A stretch of DNA of 58,870 bases from Oscillospiraceae bacterium (GCA_015068225.1 SVKX01000008.1:1-58870); one strand, 5' to 3'. Shown: positions 50,121-58,870, counted from the first letter of the stretch. The notes: generated by a model from the letters alone, not told the origin. Numbers and translations are program-made.

Positions 50121-50799
50121 GACCTCTGCCAAGGCAGCTTCCGTTGCCCTGTTTGAGGGGGAAAAGCTGCTGGGCGAGCAGTATCAGAATACAGGGCTGA
50201 CCCACAGCCAGACCCTGATGGTCATGGCGGAAAGCCTCCTTTCCCAGTGCGGTAAGCAGGTGCAGGAGCTGGACGCGGTGGCGGTGGCCAACGGGCCGGG
50301 CTCTTTTACCGGTGTGCGCATCGGCGTAGCGGCAGCCAAGGGCCTTGCCTGGGGACGGGAGATCCCCTGCTATGGTGTGTCCACCCTGGAGGCCATGGCT
50401 TTGGGGCTGGGTGTTTTTGAGGGCTATGTGTGCCCGGTAATGGATGCCCGCCGGAGTCAGGTGTATAATGCTCTGTTTTATGTAAACCAAGGGACTCTTA
50501 CACGGGTCGCTCCCGATCGGGCCATTTCCTTGCAGGAGCTGGGGCAGGAGCTAAAAAATTTGGAAAAAAATGTTTTTTTGGTTGGCGATGGCAGCATTTT
50601 ATGCTATAATACATTATTAGAGAAGCAGCTGGTCCTGCCGCCGGAGCACCGGATGCATCAACGGGCTGTGGGCGTGGGCCTTGCCGCCCTGGGGATGATC
50701 CAAAGAGGAGAATCCGGCGACGGTGCGGTGCTGACCCCCAATTATCTGAGACTATCCCAGGCCGAGCGGGAACGGCTCAGCCGGGAACAACAAAAATAA
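50101..50799 (+). CDS. tsaB: tRNA threonylcarbamoyladenosine biosynthesis protein TsaB
   Basis: TsaB is the inactive ASKHA-fold partner of TsaD. The 232-residue protein starts LLLAFETSAKAAS and has AVANGPGSFTGVRIGVAAAKGL and MDARRSQVYNALF, which define the family. The start is TTG at 50101, with GGGGGCG upstream, inside the end of tsaE. The C-terminal third is more variable. upp follows after 16 bases, with AAGGAG. Confidence 0.94.
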   Translation: MLLLAFETSAKAASVALFEGEKLLGEQYQNTGLTHSQTLMVMAESLLSQCGKQVQELDAVAVANGPGSFTGVRIGVAAAKGLAWGREIPCYGVSTLEAMALGLGVFEGYVCPVMDARRSQVYNALFYVNQGTLTRVAPDRAISLQELGQELKNLEKNVFLVGDGSILCYNTLLEKQLVLPPEHRMHQRAVGVGLAALGMIQRGESGDGAVLTPNYLRLSQAERERLSREQQK

Positions 50800-50815
50800 A
50801 AGGAGATAGAGAACA

Positions 50816-51445
50816 ATGGCAGCAGTACATGTTTTAGACCATCCCCTGATCCATCATAAACTGGCGGTCCTGCGGAATAAGGAGACTCCCGTCAAGGAAT
50901 TCCGTGAGCTGGTCAGCGAGATTGCGGGCCTGATGTGCTATGAGGCCACCCGGAACCTGCCCACCAAAGAGGTAGAGGTACAGACTCCTGTGGCAACCGC
51001 CAAGTGCCGCATGCTGGCCGGAAAGAAGCTGGCCATCGTTCCTGTTTTGAGAGCGGGCCTCGGCATGGTGGACACAATGGTGGACCTGATCCCCTCTGCC
51101 AAGATCGGCCATATTGGCCTGTATCGGGACCCCGAGACCCATATGCCGGTGGAATATTACTGCAAGCTGCCCGAGGATATTGAAAACCGCGTGGTTTTCG
51201 TGGTGGATCCCATGCTGGCCACCGGTGGCAGCGCCATTGCCGCTATTGATTTTCTGAAGCGCCATGGCTGCAAGAATATCATTATGATGAACATTATTGG
51301 CTGCCCCGAGGGCGTCAAGGCTGTTCAGGAGGCCCATCCCGATGTGGAGATCTATCTTGCCGCCCTGGATGAACGGCTCAATGAGCACGCCTACATCATT
51401 CCCGGTCTGGGCGATGCTGGCGACCGGATCTTCGGCACGAAGTAA
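50816..51445 (+). CDS. upp: Uracil phosphoribosyltransferase
   Basis: Upp makes UMP from uracil and PRPP in pyrimidine salvage. The 209-residue length is exact for the family. Motifs include [30 protein letters not shown], the PRPP loop [19 protein letters not shown] and [19 protein letters not shown] precedes the ATG. It comes at the end of the prfA-tsaE-tsaB run and is followed by a small membrane protein gene 47 bases later. Confidence 0.97.
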   Translation: MAAVHVLDHPLIHHKLAVLRNKETPVKEFRELVSEIAGLMCYEATRNLPTKEVEVQTPVATAKCRMLAGKKLAIVPVLRAGLGMVDTMVDLIPSAKIGHIGLYRDPETHMPVEYYCKLPEDIENRVVFVVDPMLATGGSAIAAIDFLKRHGCKNIIMMNIIGCPEGVKAVQEAHPDVEIYLAALDERLNEHAYIIPGLGDAGDRIFGTK

Positions 51446-51492
51446 ACAAGGCACGAAAAATGCCTGAAAATATATCACAAGGAGCGAATCAC

Positions 51493-51741
51493 ATGGATAT
51501 TTTGAAGAAAGTTTTCCCCTTTTCCTTCAACACAAATGATGTTGCCAGCCTGGTGATCAAGATCATCGTTTACGTAGTCGTAAGTGCTGTTCTGGGCATC
51601 GTGGGCGCAGTTCTGAGCTGGATTCCTGTGATCGGCTGGATCTTTGGTATGATCTTCAGCCTGATCGGCGGTCTGGTGGGTCTGTACTGCATCATCGGCA
51701 TCGTGCTGGCGATTCTGGATTTCTGCAAGATCCTGAAGTAA
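51493..51741 (+). CDS. Small hydrophobic membrane protein (82 aa)
   Basis: No function is recognised. After a short charged start (MDILKKVFPF), two long hydrophobic segments fill about 17-45 and 49-75 with repeated Ile/Val/Gly. The ATG at 51493 is preceded by AAGGAG; a longer frame from 51460 is rejected. Codon use is of the highly expressed type (AAC, CTG, ATC), which suggests an abundant small membrane protein. A strong terminator follows the stop by ten bases. Confidence 0.8.
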   Translation: MDILKKVFPFSFNTNDVASLVIKIIVYVVVSAVLGIVGAVLSWIPVIGWIFGMIFSLIGGLVGLYCIIGIVLAILDFCKILK

Positions 51742-51750
51742 AAAAGATGA

Positions 51751-51784
51751 AAACGGGTCGTCCTTACGGACGGCCCGTTTTTTT
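51751..51784 (+). terminator. Terminator after the small membrane protein gene
   Basis: A 13-bp stem AAACGGGTCGTCC/GGACGGCCCGTTT (one G-T pair) with a TTAC loop continues into a T run. Confidence 0.9.
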
Positions 51785-51796
51785 ATGCAAGTTGAT

Positions 51797-52660
51797 TTAG
51801 CGCTCTTTGCCCAGGAAGAACAGGGCAATGGTGCCAGGGCCGGAATGGGAGCCGATCACAGCGCCCACGTAGCCAATGACCACTTCCTTTACGCCATACT
51901 GCTCTTTCACAAGGGAGGCCAGATATTTTGCGTCCTCCTCGCTGTCGCCGTGGGAAATAAATACGGTGCTGTTATCAAAGCCCTCACCCAGCTCGCCCAG
52001 CGTGGCGGCCAGCGCCTGCAGGGATGCCTTGCGGCCCCGGGCTTTGGCTACATTGATGAGATGCCCCTCGTTATCCACATGGAGCACCGGCTTGATATTC
52101 AGCAGGGTGCCCACCAGTGCCGTTGCAGCGCTGACCCGGCCGCCCCGCTTCAGATACATCAGATCGTCCACAGTGAACCAGTGGCACAGATGCTGCCTGT
52201 TTTCCTCCAGCCATGCGGCCAGCTCCTCGGCAGACAGCCCCTCGTCCCGCTTCTGGCAGGCATACCACACCAGCAGTCCCTGTCCCAGAGATGCACACAG
52301 AGAATCCACCACAAAGATCTTCTGCTGGGGATATTTTTCCCGCAGCTCATCGGCGGCGATCACCGCGGACTGATAGGTGGTGGAAAGACCGGAGGAGAAG
52401 GCGACTACCACCACATCCTTCCCCTGGGCCAGGGATTCTTCCATGGCGGCTGCCCAGCGGGCGGGGTTAATGGCGGAGGTAGAGGCGGCTTCGCCGGCAC
52501 GAAGGCCGTCATAAAGGGTCTTGATGCCGTCGTCTACCGAGTCGGCCATGCTTTCATTGCGGAAATTTACATACAGCGGCACGCAGACAACGCCAAGCTC
52601 GCTGAGCTGGCGGGAAGAAAGGTCACTGCCGGAATCGGTGATGATCTGATAGTTTGCCAT
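51797..52660 (-). CDS. DegV-family fatty-acid-binding protein
   Basis: DegV/FakB proteins bind fatty acids and present them to FakA kinase for phosphorylation. The 287-residue protein has the family blocks YQIITDSGSDLS at 3-14, AFSSGLSTTYQSA near 83-95, VDSLCASLGQGLLV and MYLKRGGRVSAATALVG. ATG at 52660 has a GGAGCG site; the longer frame is rejected. FakA is not in the window. It is the last gene before a 215-base gap (52661-52875) in which only a possible TATAAT near 52718 on the minus strand was noticed. Confidence 0.93.
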   Translation of the reverse strand: MANYQIITDSGSDLSSRQLSELGVVCVPLYVNFRNESMADSVDDGIKTLYDGLRAGEAASTSAINPARWAAAMEESLAQGKDVVVVAFSSGLSTTYQSAVIAADELREKYPQQKIFVVDSLCASLGQGLLVWYACQKRDEGLSAEELAAWLEENRQHLCHWFTVDDLMYLKRGGRVSAATALVGTLLNIKPVLHVDNEGHLINVAKARGRKASLQALAATLGELGEGFDNSTVFISHGDSEEDAKYLASLVKEQYGVKEVVIGYVGAVIGSHSGPGTIALFFLGKER

Positions 52661-52875
52661 AAGATGAACACGCTCCAAAAAATATGTTTCAGGACAAAGC
52701 CTGTGGTTTCCGGTTCATTATACCCTTTTTGAAGCAAAAATGCACCCTGCTTGCGGGAGAATGGGCCGTATTTGGTGTCTCTACAGGGTAGAATCCGGAA
52801 TTCTACTGGCAGTAGAGTCTGTTTTTCGAGCAAATATTCTGCTCTTATGGCATTTCCTCCTTGGCACAGGGGGTG

Positions 52876-53343
52876 TCATCGGTGTTTGCGGCGGCTTACC
52901 TTGGGGTCTGCGCCCAAGAATTCCAGCAGGATGCGGCAGTGCTCCCGCTTCTTTTCTGCCATGGCGGCGAAGGCGTGGCCGTATTCCGGATCTTCCCGCC
53001 GGCTGTCACATGCGGCGGCGGTACGCAGACAGCTGCCGTAGCTCTTGCGCAGGGTTACCGTCAGCGGCTCCCGGGTCGGGGCAGCACCTGCAGATACCGG
53101 CCGGTCGCAGTCCGTCAGACGGCAGATTCCTTTCAGCCATGTGCTGTGGCGGCGGCATTCCTGAGCCATCCGGCGGCAAAGCTCAGGCTTTCCCGTCCGG
53201 CGGGCAAGGGTATCAAAAACAGCCGCGGCTTGGTTTTCCGCCGCGATCAGGGTGCAAAGGGACTCCGGCTCCCGGATCCCACCGGGCTGGGCCTGCACCC
53301 GCTGCCAGACTCTGGCGGCTTTTTCCGGATCGTAATGCTCCAT
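52876..53343 (-). CDS. Probable ferritin-like helical protein (155 aa)
   Basis: No named family was confirmed. The protein is mainly helical; TLIAAENQAAAVF, RMAQECRRHSTWL and AAMAEKKREHCRILLEFLG carry a Glu and ExxxH/ExxH-type patterns at spacings like those in ferritin/rubrerythrin four-helix bundles. If real, it would bind a di-iron centre. The ATG at 53343 is chosen for its nine-base spacing from GAGGAG; 53349 is possible. It is divergent from lexA. Metal binding is inference. Confidence 0.6.
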   Translation of the reverse strand: MEHYDPEKAARVWQRVQAQPGGIREPESLCTLIAAENQAAAVFDTLARRTGKPELCRRMAQECRRHSTWLKGICRLTDCDRPVSAGAAPTREPLTVTLRKSYGSCLRTAAACDSRREDPEYGHAFAAMAEKKREHCRILLEFLGADPKVSRRKHR

Positions 53344-53471
53344 TTTCATCGCTCCTCTCAATATAAAGGATATGCTTTTGGAGGTCAGTCGGTGCGATTT
53401 TTAAAAAAAGCCTTTTCTTTTTCGGTCATATGTGCTATAATCCTTATATCAAACATACAGGAGGAGAGCTT

Positions 53472-54050
53472 ATGCCCAGAACCAGTGACAAGGCGGAGCG
53501 GATCTTAGAATATGTGAACCGGTTTGTGCAGGAAAACGGCTATGCCCCCTCTGTGCGGGAGATCGGCGAGGCGGTGGGTCTGCGGTCTACCGCGTCTGTC
53601 AGCTATCACATTCAGGCGCTGCAGGAAAAGGGGCTGCTCCTTTCTCCCGGCGGCAAGGGCCGCAAGCGCTCCATTGCCACCAATGCCCGCCCCGGTCAGA
53701 TCCCTGTGATCGGCGTGGTTACTGCCGGCGTGCCCATTCTTGCCTTTGAAAATCAGGAGGGCACCATGAGCTGGGACGGTGAGCCCGGCTGCTTTGCCCT
53801 GCGGGTCCGGGGAGACAGTATGATCAATGCCGGTATCCTCAGCGGTGACAAGGTGGTGGTCCGTCCCCAGCAGACGGCGGAGGATGGCCAGATCGTGGTG
53901 GCCCGTATTGGTGACGAGGCCACGGTCAAGCGGCTGTACCGCCGTGGCGGCAAGCTGCTGCTGATGCCGGAAAATGATGCCTACGCGCCCATTGATGGCA
54001 GCGAGGCGGAGATCATCGGTCTTGTAAAAGCGGTAGTTAGAGAATATTGA
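53472..54050 (+). CDS. lexA: SOS repressor LexA
   Basis: LexA represses DNA-damage genes and cleaves itself when RecA is active. The 192-residue protein has the winged-helix domain (YAPSVREIGEAVGLRSTASVSYH at 24-46), the Ala-Gly cleavage site at 85-86 in VTAGVPI, the serine in VRGDSM (Ser 116) and the lysine in ATVKRL (Lys 153). AGGAGGAG precedes the ATG. A TATAAT at 53436 may be its -10, but the -35 is poor and no GAAC-N4-GTTC SOS box was seen upstream. It ends in a terminator shared with the next gene. Confidence 0.96.
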   Translation: MPRTSDKAERILEYVNRFVQENGYAPSVREIGEAVGLRSTASVSYHIQALQEKGLLLSPGGKGRKRSIATNARPGQIPVIGVVTAGVPILAFENQEGTMSWDGEPGCFALRVRGDSMINAGILSGDKVVVRPQQTAEDGQIVVARIGDEATVKRLYRRGGKLLLMPENDAYAPIDGSEAEIIGLVKAVVREY

Positions 54051-54061
54051 GAAAAGAAAAG

Positions 54062-54098
54062 AGCGGGTCTGCCGTGGGCAGACCCGCTTGTTATTTTT
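54062..54098. terminator. Terminator between lexA and the zinc-ribbon membrane gene
   Basis: A perfect 12-bp stem AGCGGGTCTGCC/GGCAGACCCGCT with a 3-base loop, T-rich on both flanks, serving two convergent genes. Confidence 0.9.
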
Positions 54099-54103
54099 GT
54101 GTT

Positions 54104-55369
54104 TTACTGCTGTGCAGCGGCTTCCTCCGGAATGGACTCGGCCACAGCTTCTTCCACAGTTTCCGCAACGGTTTCTTCTACAATTTCGGCTACGGTTTCT
54201 TCTACGGTTGCAGCAACAGTTTCTGCCACAGTCTCTTCCACAGCCTCTTCCACGGCAGCGGCCGCGGTAACCTCGCAGACCGCCACAGGTGCCGGTGCGG
54301 ACACAGGCTGAGGTGCGGGCACAGGCTGAGGAGCGGGTACGGGCTGAGGAGCGGGCTGGGGTGCCGGCTGAGGAGCGGGCTGGGATGCCGGCTGAGGAGC
54401 GGCATAGGCGGGGGCAGGAGGTGCCAGCATTTCCTCCTCCAGCTGCCGCATCTTGCTCTTATACAGGAAGATCAGCACACCGATAAGAATCATCAGGGTG
54501 CCGGAGAGCAGGGAGGAAAGAATGGCCAAAATGGTGCTGAGATTGGCATATGCCAGACCGGTGATGCTGATCAGACCGCCGAGTGCACTGAAACCCCCGG
54601 AGATAAAACACATCACCGCCACAAAGCCGGAGACCTTCCGGTTGGGAATGCCGGTGCGGATGGTTTCTTTGACCTTGGAAATGGTGGTCAGGATCTTAAT
54701 GTAATATACGAAAATGAAAGCGGCAATGCCGGCAATGAGGAAGAATGCCACCAGCATACCAATACCTGCTGCGCTGGCCACATCATTGCCGTATCTGCCA
54801 AGGCTGCCGGTGGCAGCAACCGCGATCAAAAGCACGATCAGCAGGATCAGCATTGCAAGGCCAAAGAACACCAGATAGAGGATGTTGATCACCTGGATCA
54901 TGGTCAGGCCGCCGGTGCCCAGCCGGTTGGACCGGTTCAGGCAGGTGCCGTAAACCATCCACAGGCCACTCATGATCAGAATTCCGGGGATCATACCCAG
55001 GAAACCCATGATACCGGAGGTGCCGCTGATGCCGGAAAGCATGTCGTGAATGTCGCTGTAGCTCATGCCCATCTGCCGGAGCAGGGGGTACAGTGAGCTA
55101 AACAGGTCATTGGGAATGAAAAGGGTCAGCAGGGAAATCAGCTGCGCCAGGGTGTAGCAGATGCAGACGATCAGAAACAGGGGAGAACCGCCCAGCTTCC
55201 GGACGGCATTGCGTACCTGCTCTGCCCGGGGATTTCCACCTGCCAGGGGGCTGGGGGCGGGCTGGACATAGCGGGCCTGCACAGGGGGTGCAACCGTCTG
55301 CGCGCTTCCGCATTTGGAGCAAAAACGGGTGCCGTCATTAAGATATGCGCCGCAATTTGGACAAAACAT
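54104..55369 (-). CDS. Zinc-ribbon membrane protein with acidic repeat tail
   Basis: The 421-residue protein begins with a zinc ribbon (MFCPNCG and FCSKCG), continues with about six membrane helices between 60 and 310 and ends in two low-complexity parts: a Pro/Ala/Gln run (QPAPQPAPQPVPAPQPV) and an acidic Val/Glu tail with repeated VEETVAE units. It is a common Clostridia plan with no known function. The ATG has AAAGGAGGA upstream. The tail resembles that of Lgt in composition. Slippage in the repeats could change its length between strains. Confidence 0.85.
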   Translation of the reverse strand: MFCPNCGAYLNDGTRFCSKCGSAQTVAPPVQARYVQPAPSPLAGGNPRAEQVRNAVRKLGGSPLFLIVCICYTLAQLISLLTLFIPNDLFSSLYPLLRQMGMSYSDIHDMLSGISGTSGIMGFLGMIPGILIMSGLWMVYGTCLNRSNRLGTGGLTMIQVINILYLVFFGLAMLILLIVLLIAVAATGSLGRYGNDVASAAGIGMLVAFFLIAGIAAFIFVYYIKILTTISKVKETIRTGIPNRKVSGFVAVMCFISGGFSALGGLISITGLAYANLSTILAILSSLLSGTLMILIGVLIFLYKSKMRQLEEEMLAPPAPAYAAPQPASQPAPQPAPQPAPQPVPAPQPVPAPQPVSAPAPVAVCEVTAAAAVEEAVEETVAETVAATVEETVAEIVEETVAETVEEAVAESIPEEAAAQQ

Positions 55370-55536
55370 AGTATGATTCCTCCTTTTTCTATCTAAAATC
55401 TAATTTATCACGCCCGGAAATAAATGTCAAGAATTTGCCTCGATTCTGCTTTCGGCGGAAAAAGATGCCGGAACGGCCGGCATTTTCGAAACTTTAATTT
55501 TTTACCAAAAAAAATTCAGGAATTGCATAAAAGTAT

Positions 55537-55565
55537 TTGCTTTTTTTGGAAACTCATGCTATACT
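55537..55565 (+). promoter_or_regulatory. Promoter of ppdK
   Basis: TTGCTT, a 17-base spacer and TATACT lie 86 bases before ppdK. The 280-base gap before the gene is A+T-rich; apart from this promoter no further element was recognised. Confidence 0.72.
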
Positions 55566-55651
55566 ATACAAACATCAACAAGAACATTAAAAAATATAAA
55601 GAAATAGGCGAAAATGATTTGCCTGCAAAAGAGTTGAAAGGGGTAATTCCA

Positions 55652-58282
55652 ATGCACAAGTATGTTTACCTGTTTACTGAGGGCAACGGTTCCATGCGGG
55701 AGCTGTTGGGCGGTAAGGGCGCCAATCTGGCAGAAATGACCAATATTGGTCTGCCTGTCCCTCAGGGCTTTACGATCACAACCGAGGCCTGCACCCGGTA
55801 TTATGAGGATGGGCGCAGGATCGCTGAGGATATTAAAGCGCAGATCATGGAATATGTGGAGAAGATGGAGTCCATCACCGGCAAGAAATTCGGCGACCTG
55901 GAGAATCCTCTGCTGGTTTCTGTCCGTTCCGGTGCCCGGGCCTCCATGCCCGGCATGATGGATACCATCCTGAATCTGGGCTTGAACGAAGACGTGGTCA
56001 ATGTTATGGCCAAGAAGTCCGGCAATCCCCGCTGGGCTTGGGACTGCTACCGCCGTTTTATTCAGATGTACTCTGACGTGGTCATGGAAGTGGGCAAGAA
56101 GTATTTTGAGGCCCTCATCGACCGGATGAAAGAGGAAAAGGGCGTTACACAGGATGTGGAGCTGACGGCGGAGGACCTGAAGGAGCTGGCTATGCAGTTT
56201 AAGGCCGAGTACAAGGCCAAGCTGGGCGCAGAGTTCCCCACTGACCCCAAGGAGCAGCTGATGGGTGCCATTCAGGCGGTTTTCCGCTCCTGGGATAACC
56301 CCCGTGCCAATATCTACCGCCGGGAAAACGATATCCCCTATTCCTGGGGCACTGCGGTCAATGTCCAGTCCATGGCCTTCGGCAACATGGGTGACGACTG
56401 CGGTACCGGCGTTGCCTTTACCCGTAACCCTGCCACCGGCGAGAAGAAGCTGTTCGGCGAGTTCCTGACCAATGCTCAGGGCGAGGACGTGGTGGCCGGT
56501 GTCCGGACCCCCATGCCCATTTCTGAAATGGCAGAAAAGTTCCCCGAGGCATTTGCCCAGTTTACCAATGTTTGCCAGATTCTGGAAAATCACTACCGGG
56601 ATATGCAGGACATGGAGTTTACCGTGGAAAACGGCAAGCTCTACATGCTCCAGACCCGTAACGGCAAGCGTACCGCTCCCGCCGCTCTGAAGATCGCCTG
56701 CGATCTGGTGGACGAGGGCATGATCGACGAAAAGAAGGCCGTTGCCATGATCGAGCCCAGAACTCTGGATACACTGCTGCATCCCCAGTTTGATGCCAAG
56801 GCACTGAAGGCAGCCACTCCTGTGGGCAAGGCGCTGGCCGCATCCCCCGGAGCAGCCTGCGGTAAGATCGTCTTCTCCGCCGAGGATGCCAAGGCCTGGG
56901 CCGAGCGGGGCGAAAAGGTGGTTCTGGTTCGTCTGGAGACCAGCCCCGAAGATATTGAGGGCATGATGGCTGCCCAGGGCATTCTCACCGTTCGCGGCGG
57001 CATGACCTCTCACGCCGCAGTGGTTGCCCGGGGCATGGGCACCTGCTGCGTTTCCGGCTGCACCGAGATCGCCATGGACGAGGAGAACAAGAAATTCACC
57101 CTGGCCGGCAAGACCTATCGGGAAGGTGATTGGCTGAGCCTGGATGGCTCCACCGGCTGCATTTATGATGGCCAGATCCCCACTGTGGAGGCTACCATCG
57201 CCGGCGAATTCGGCCGGATCATGGCATGGGCCGACCAGTACCGCCGGCTGAAGGTCCGCACCAATGCCGACTCCCCCCGGGATGCCATCAAGGCAAGATC
57301 TTTGGGCGCTGAGGGCATCGGTCTGTGCCGTACCGAGCATATGTTCTTTGAGGAAGGCCGTATCGCTTACTTCCGTGAGATGATCTGTTCTGACACTGTG
57401 GAAGAGCGGGAGAAGGCGCTTTCCAAGATCCTGCCCATGCAGCAGGCTGACTTTGAGGGCCTTTATGAGGCCATGGAAGGTATGCCCGTGTGCATCCGCT
57501 TCCTGGATCCCCCGCTGCATGAGTTCGTTCCCACCGCAGAGGAGGACATCGCTGCGCTGGCTGCCACCCAGGGCAAGAGCGTGGAGCGGATCAAGGAGAT
57601 CATTGCTTCCCTGCATGAGTTTAACCCCATGATGGGCCACCGTGGCTGCCGTCTGAGCGTTACCTATCCCGAGATCGCTGCCATGCAGACAAAGGCTGTC
57701 ATCCGGGCTGCCATCGCCACCGTGAAGAAGCATCCGGACTGGAATCTGGTTCCCGAGATCATGATCCCGCTGGTTGGCGATGTGAAGGAGCTGAAGTTTG
57801 TCAAGGATGTGGTGGTCAAGACCGCCGATGCGGAGATCGCCGCTTCCGGTGTGGCGCTGCATTACGAGGTGGGTACCATGATCGAGATCCCCAGAGCCTG
57901 TCTGACCGCCGAGGAGATCGCCAAGGAGGCAGAGTTCTTCTGCTTCGGTACCAATGACCTGACCCAGATGACCTTCGGCTTCAGCCGTGACGATGCGGGC
58001 AAGTTCCTGGATGCTTACTACAGCTCCAAGATCTATGAAAACGATCCCTTCGCCAAGCTGGATCAGAACGGCGTGGGCCTGCTGATGGAAATGGCCGTTG
58101 CCAAGGGCAAGGCCTCCGGCAAGGCGCTGCACTACGGCATCTGCGGCGAGCACGGCGGCGACCCCATGAGCGTGGAGTTCTGCCACAAGATCGGTCTGGA
58201 CTATGTATCCTGCTCCCCCTTCCGGGTGCCCATCGCCCGGCTGGCCGCCGCCCAGGCTGCCATCAAGGACGGCAGGAATTAA
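55652..58282 (+). CDS. ppdK: Pyruvate, phosphate dikinase
   Basis: PPDK interconverts pyruvate, ATP and phosphate with phosphoenolpyruvate, AMP and pyrophosphate, and serves as the pyrophosphate-linked glycolytic enzyme in many anaerobes. The 876-residue length is normal. The nucleotide-binding domain fills about 1-340 (GGKGANLAEM; VSVRSGARASMPGMMDT), the swinging phosphohistidine is GGMTSHAAVVARGMG with His 454, and the C-terminal PEP domain has CRTEHMF, the GHRGCRL block and CGEHGGD. AAGGGG precedes the ATG at 55652; the longer frame to 55424 is non-coding. Codon use is of the highly expressed type. Confidence 0.97.
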   Translation: MHKYVYLFTEGNGSMRELLGGKGANLAEMTNIGLPVPQGFTITTEACTRYYEDGRRIAEDIKAQIMEYVEKMESITGKKFGDLENPLLVSVRSGARASMPGMMDTILNLGLNEDVVNVMAKKSGNPRWAWDCYRRFIQMYSDVVMEVGKKYFEALIDRMKEEKGVTQDVELTAEDLKELAMQFKAEYKAKLGAEFPTDPKEQLMGAIQAVFRSWDNPRANIYRRENDIPYSWGTAVNVQSMAFGNMGDDCGTGVAFTRNPATGEKKLFGEFLTNAQGEDVVAGVRTPMPISEMAEKFPEAFAQFTNVCQILENHYRDMQDMEFTVENGKLYMLQTRNGKRTAPAALKIACDLVDEGMIDEKKAVAMIEPRTLDTLLHPQFDAKALKAATPVGKALAASPGAACGKIVFSAEDAKAWAERGEKVVLVRLETSPEDIEGMMAAQGILTVRGGMTSHAAVVARGMGTCCVSGCTEIAMDEENKKFTLAGKTYREGDWLSLDGSTGCIYDGQIPTVEATIAGEFGRIMAWADQYRRLKVRTNADSPRDAIKARSLGAEGIGLCRTEHMFFEEGRIAYFREMICSDTVEEREKALSKILPMQQADFEGLYEAMEGMPVCIRFLDPPLHEFVPTAEEDIAALAATQGKSVERIKEIIASLHEFNPMMGHRGCRLSVTYPEIAAMQTKAVIRAAIATVKKHPDWNLVPEIMIPLVGDVKELKFVKDVVVKTADAEIAASGVALHYEVGTMIEIPRACLTAEEIAKEAEFFCFGTNDLTQMTFGFSRDDAGKFLDAYYSSKIYENDPFAKLDQNGVGLLMEMAVAKGKASGKALHYGICGEHGGDPMSVEFCHKIGLDYVSCSPFRVPIARLAAAQAAIKDGRN

Positions 58283-58415
58283 GTTCTGATTACCTGCTGT
58301 TTGCGACATTCCTTGTGACAAGCGAAGATGCGAAAGCGTATTTGTACAGCTTGAGCAGTAAACGCAGAGTTCACAAATGGAAGGACATTCGGGTAAACCT
58401 TTATATCTAATTGAG

Positions 58416-58450
58416 AATCCCCAACCGTTTCGGCGGTTGGGGATTGTTTT
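58416..58450. terminator. Terminator between ppdK and the LysR gene
   Basis: AATCCCCAACCG and CGGTTGGGGATT form a 12-bp stem with a 6-base loop, followed on the plus strand by GTTTTGT. It sits between convergent genes; the 130 bases before it hold nothing recognised. Confidence 0.82.
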
Positions 58451-58457
58451 GTATAAC

Positions 58458-58870
58458 TTATTCCATATTGCATCCCAGAAACTGCTCCGCATAATTTCTG
58501 GCATTGGTGTTACGCGTATAGACCACATGGAACGGATGGGGCTGGGTGATCGTATCCACAGTAAATGTACCAATGTTGCATTCGTTCTCTACTACGGACT
58601 TGTACAGAAAACTGATACCGCTGCCGCTTGCAACCAATGCCTTGATAGAAACAAAGCTGCTGATAGAAACTTCTCTGTAAAAATCACTCAGTTCATAACC
58701 GGATGCTGTCAGCCGCTCCTCAAAAATGCGGCGCGTACCTGAGCCCTCTTCCCGGACGATAATCGTTTCCCGCAGCAAGTCCTCAATTGCGACTTGCTTT
58801 CCGCATAAAGGACTGCTCTTTGCACAGATCCCCACAAAGGGCTCCATCCGTAGCAAATAGGAATCGTACT
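58458..58870 (-). CDS. LysR-family regulator, C-terminal part (5' end outside window)
   Basis: The frame runs off the right edge. The visible 137 residues fit the effector-binding domain of LysR regulators: IIVREEGSGTRRIFEERL and SIKALVASGSGISFLYKSVV are the two typical blocks. The N-terminal helix-turn-helix is not in the window. The first of these blocks is shared with CysB/CysL-type regulators, but the effector cannot be assigned. It is convergent with ppdK, from which it is separated by a terminator. Confidence 0.85.
   Translation of the reverse strand, partial: YDSYLLRMEPFVGICAKSSPLCGKQVAIEDLLRETIIVREEGSGTRRIFEERLTASGYELSDFYREVSISSFVSIKALVASGSGISFLYKSVVENECNIGTFTVDTITQPHPFHVVYTRNTNARNYAEQFLGCNME

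Noticed and set aside
55559..58573. 1004-codon minus-strand open frame opposite ppdK
   Set aside because: It overlaps the certain ppdK gene across its whole length and has no family motif; strong codon bias of ppdK removes stops on the other strand.

Overview
The window reads as a chromosomal segment of an anaerobic, low-oxygen-adapted Firmicute of the class Clostridia, most likely in the Oscillospiraceae/Ruminococcaceae. The grounds are a sporulation protein (SpoIIP), pyruvate phosphate dikinase, a rubredoxin/rubrerythrin/desulforedoxin stress cluster, an ymfF-ymfH peptidase-like pair, a plsC-zinc ribbon fusion, strong AGGAGG ribosome binding sites and a moderately high G+C content by eye. 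The species cannot be named from the sequence alone. No rRNA, tRNA or CRISPR array was seen. Most of the window is ordinary core genome.

Layout. 1-6.9 kb: end of gapA, an acyltransferase, an HPr-like gene, and a run with mtaB, queH, an rRNA methyltransferase and a lipid kinase. 7.0-8.2 kb: a compact minus-strand set of three very small overlapping genes (zinc ribbon, helical protein, sigma-region-4-like HTH) facing an XRE regulator. 8.2-9.8 kb: tadA and spoIIP. 9.8-11.6 kb: a Fur/PerR-type regulator with a palindromic box and five redox/metal proteins, three of them under 110 residues. 11.65-12.95 kb: an A+T-rich accessory islet with an XRE regulator, an unknown divergent gene, a MITE-like repeat and a small membrane zinc-ribbon protein. 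13-24.4 kb: alaX-like editing protein, nadE, a DUF4015-type protein, prmA, ymfF/ymfH, lgt, IMP dehydrogenase and a YitT protein. 24.5-31.2 kb: typA, a CapA lipoprotein and the rpmH-rnpA-yidD-yidC-jag block, with two related REP-like repeats and a cluster of DnaA-box-like sequences after jag. 31.2-41.4 kb: acyl-ACP thioesterase, an HtrA/histidine kinase/response regulator envelope-stress set, uppP, an SPFH/NfeD pair, rny, a phosphopantetheinyl transferase and tatD. 41.5-47.7 kb: a U32 peptidase and maf-mreC-mreD-mrdA. 47.8-58.9 kb: polysaccharide deacetylase, prfA, tsaE, tsaB, upp, degV, lexA, a zinc-ribbon membrane protein, ppdK and a LysR regulator cut by the window edge.

How it fits together. 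Several neighbours share a process: tRNA modification (mtaB, queH, tadA, tsaE, tsaB), cell-wall growth (uppP, mreC, mreD, mrdA, lgt, deacetylase), protein insertion and RNA processing (rnpA, yidC, jag, rny), and oxygen defence (the PerR-like cluster). The parts least explained by known biology are the tiny three-gene operon at 7.0-7.6 kb, the divergent XRE/83-residue pair at 11.7-12.25 kb, the 109-residue desulforedoxin fusion, a repeated terminator hairpin with GNRA loops, and the DnaA-box cluster. None of these is proven to be a new system; each is set out with the test that would decide it.
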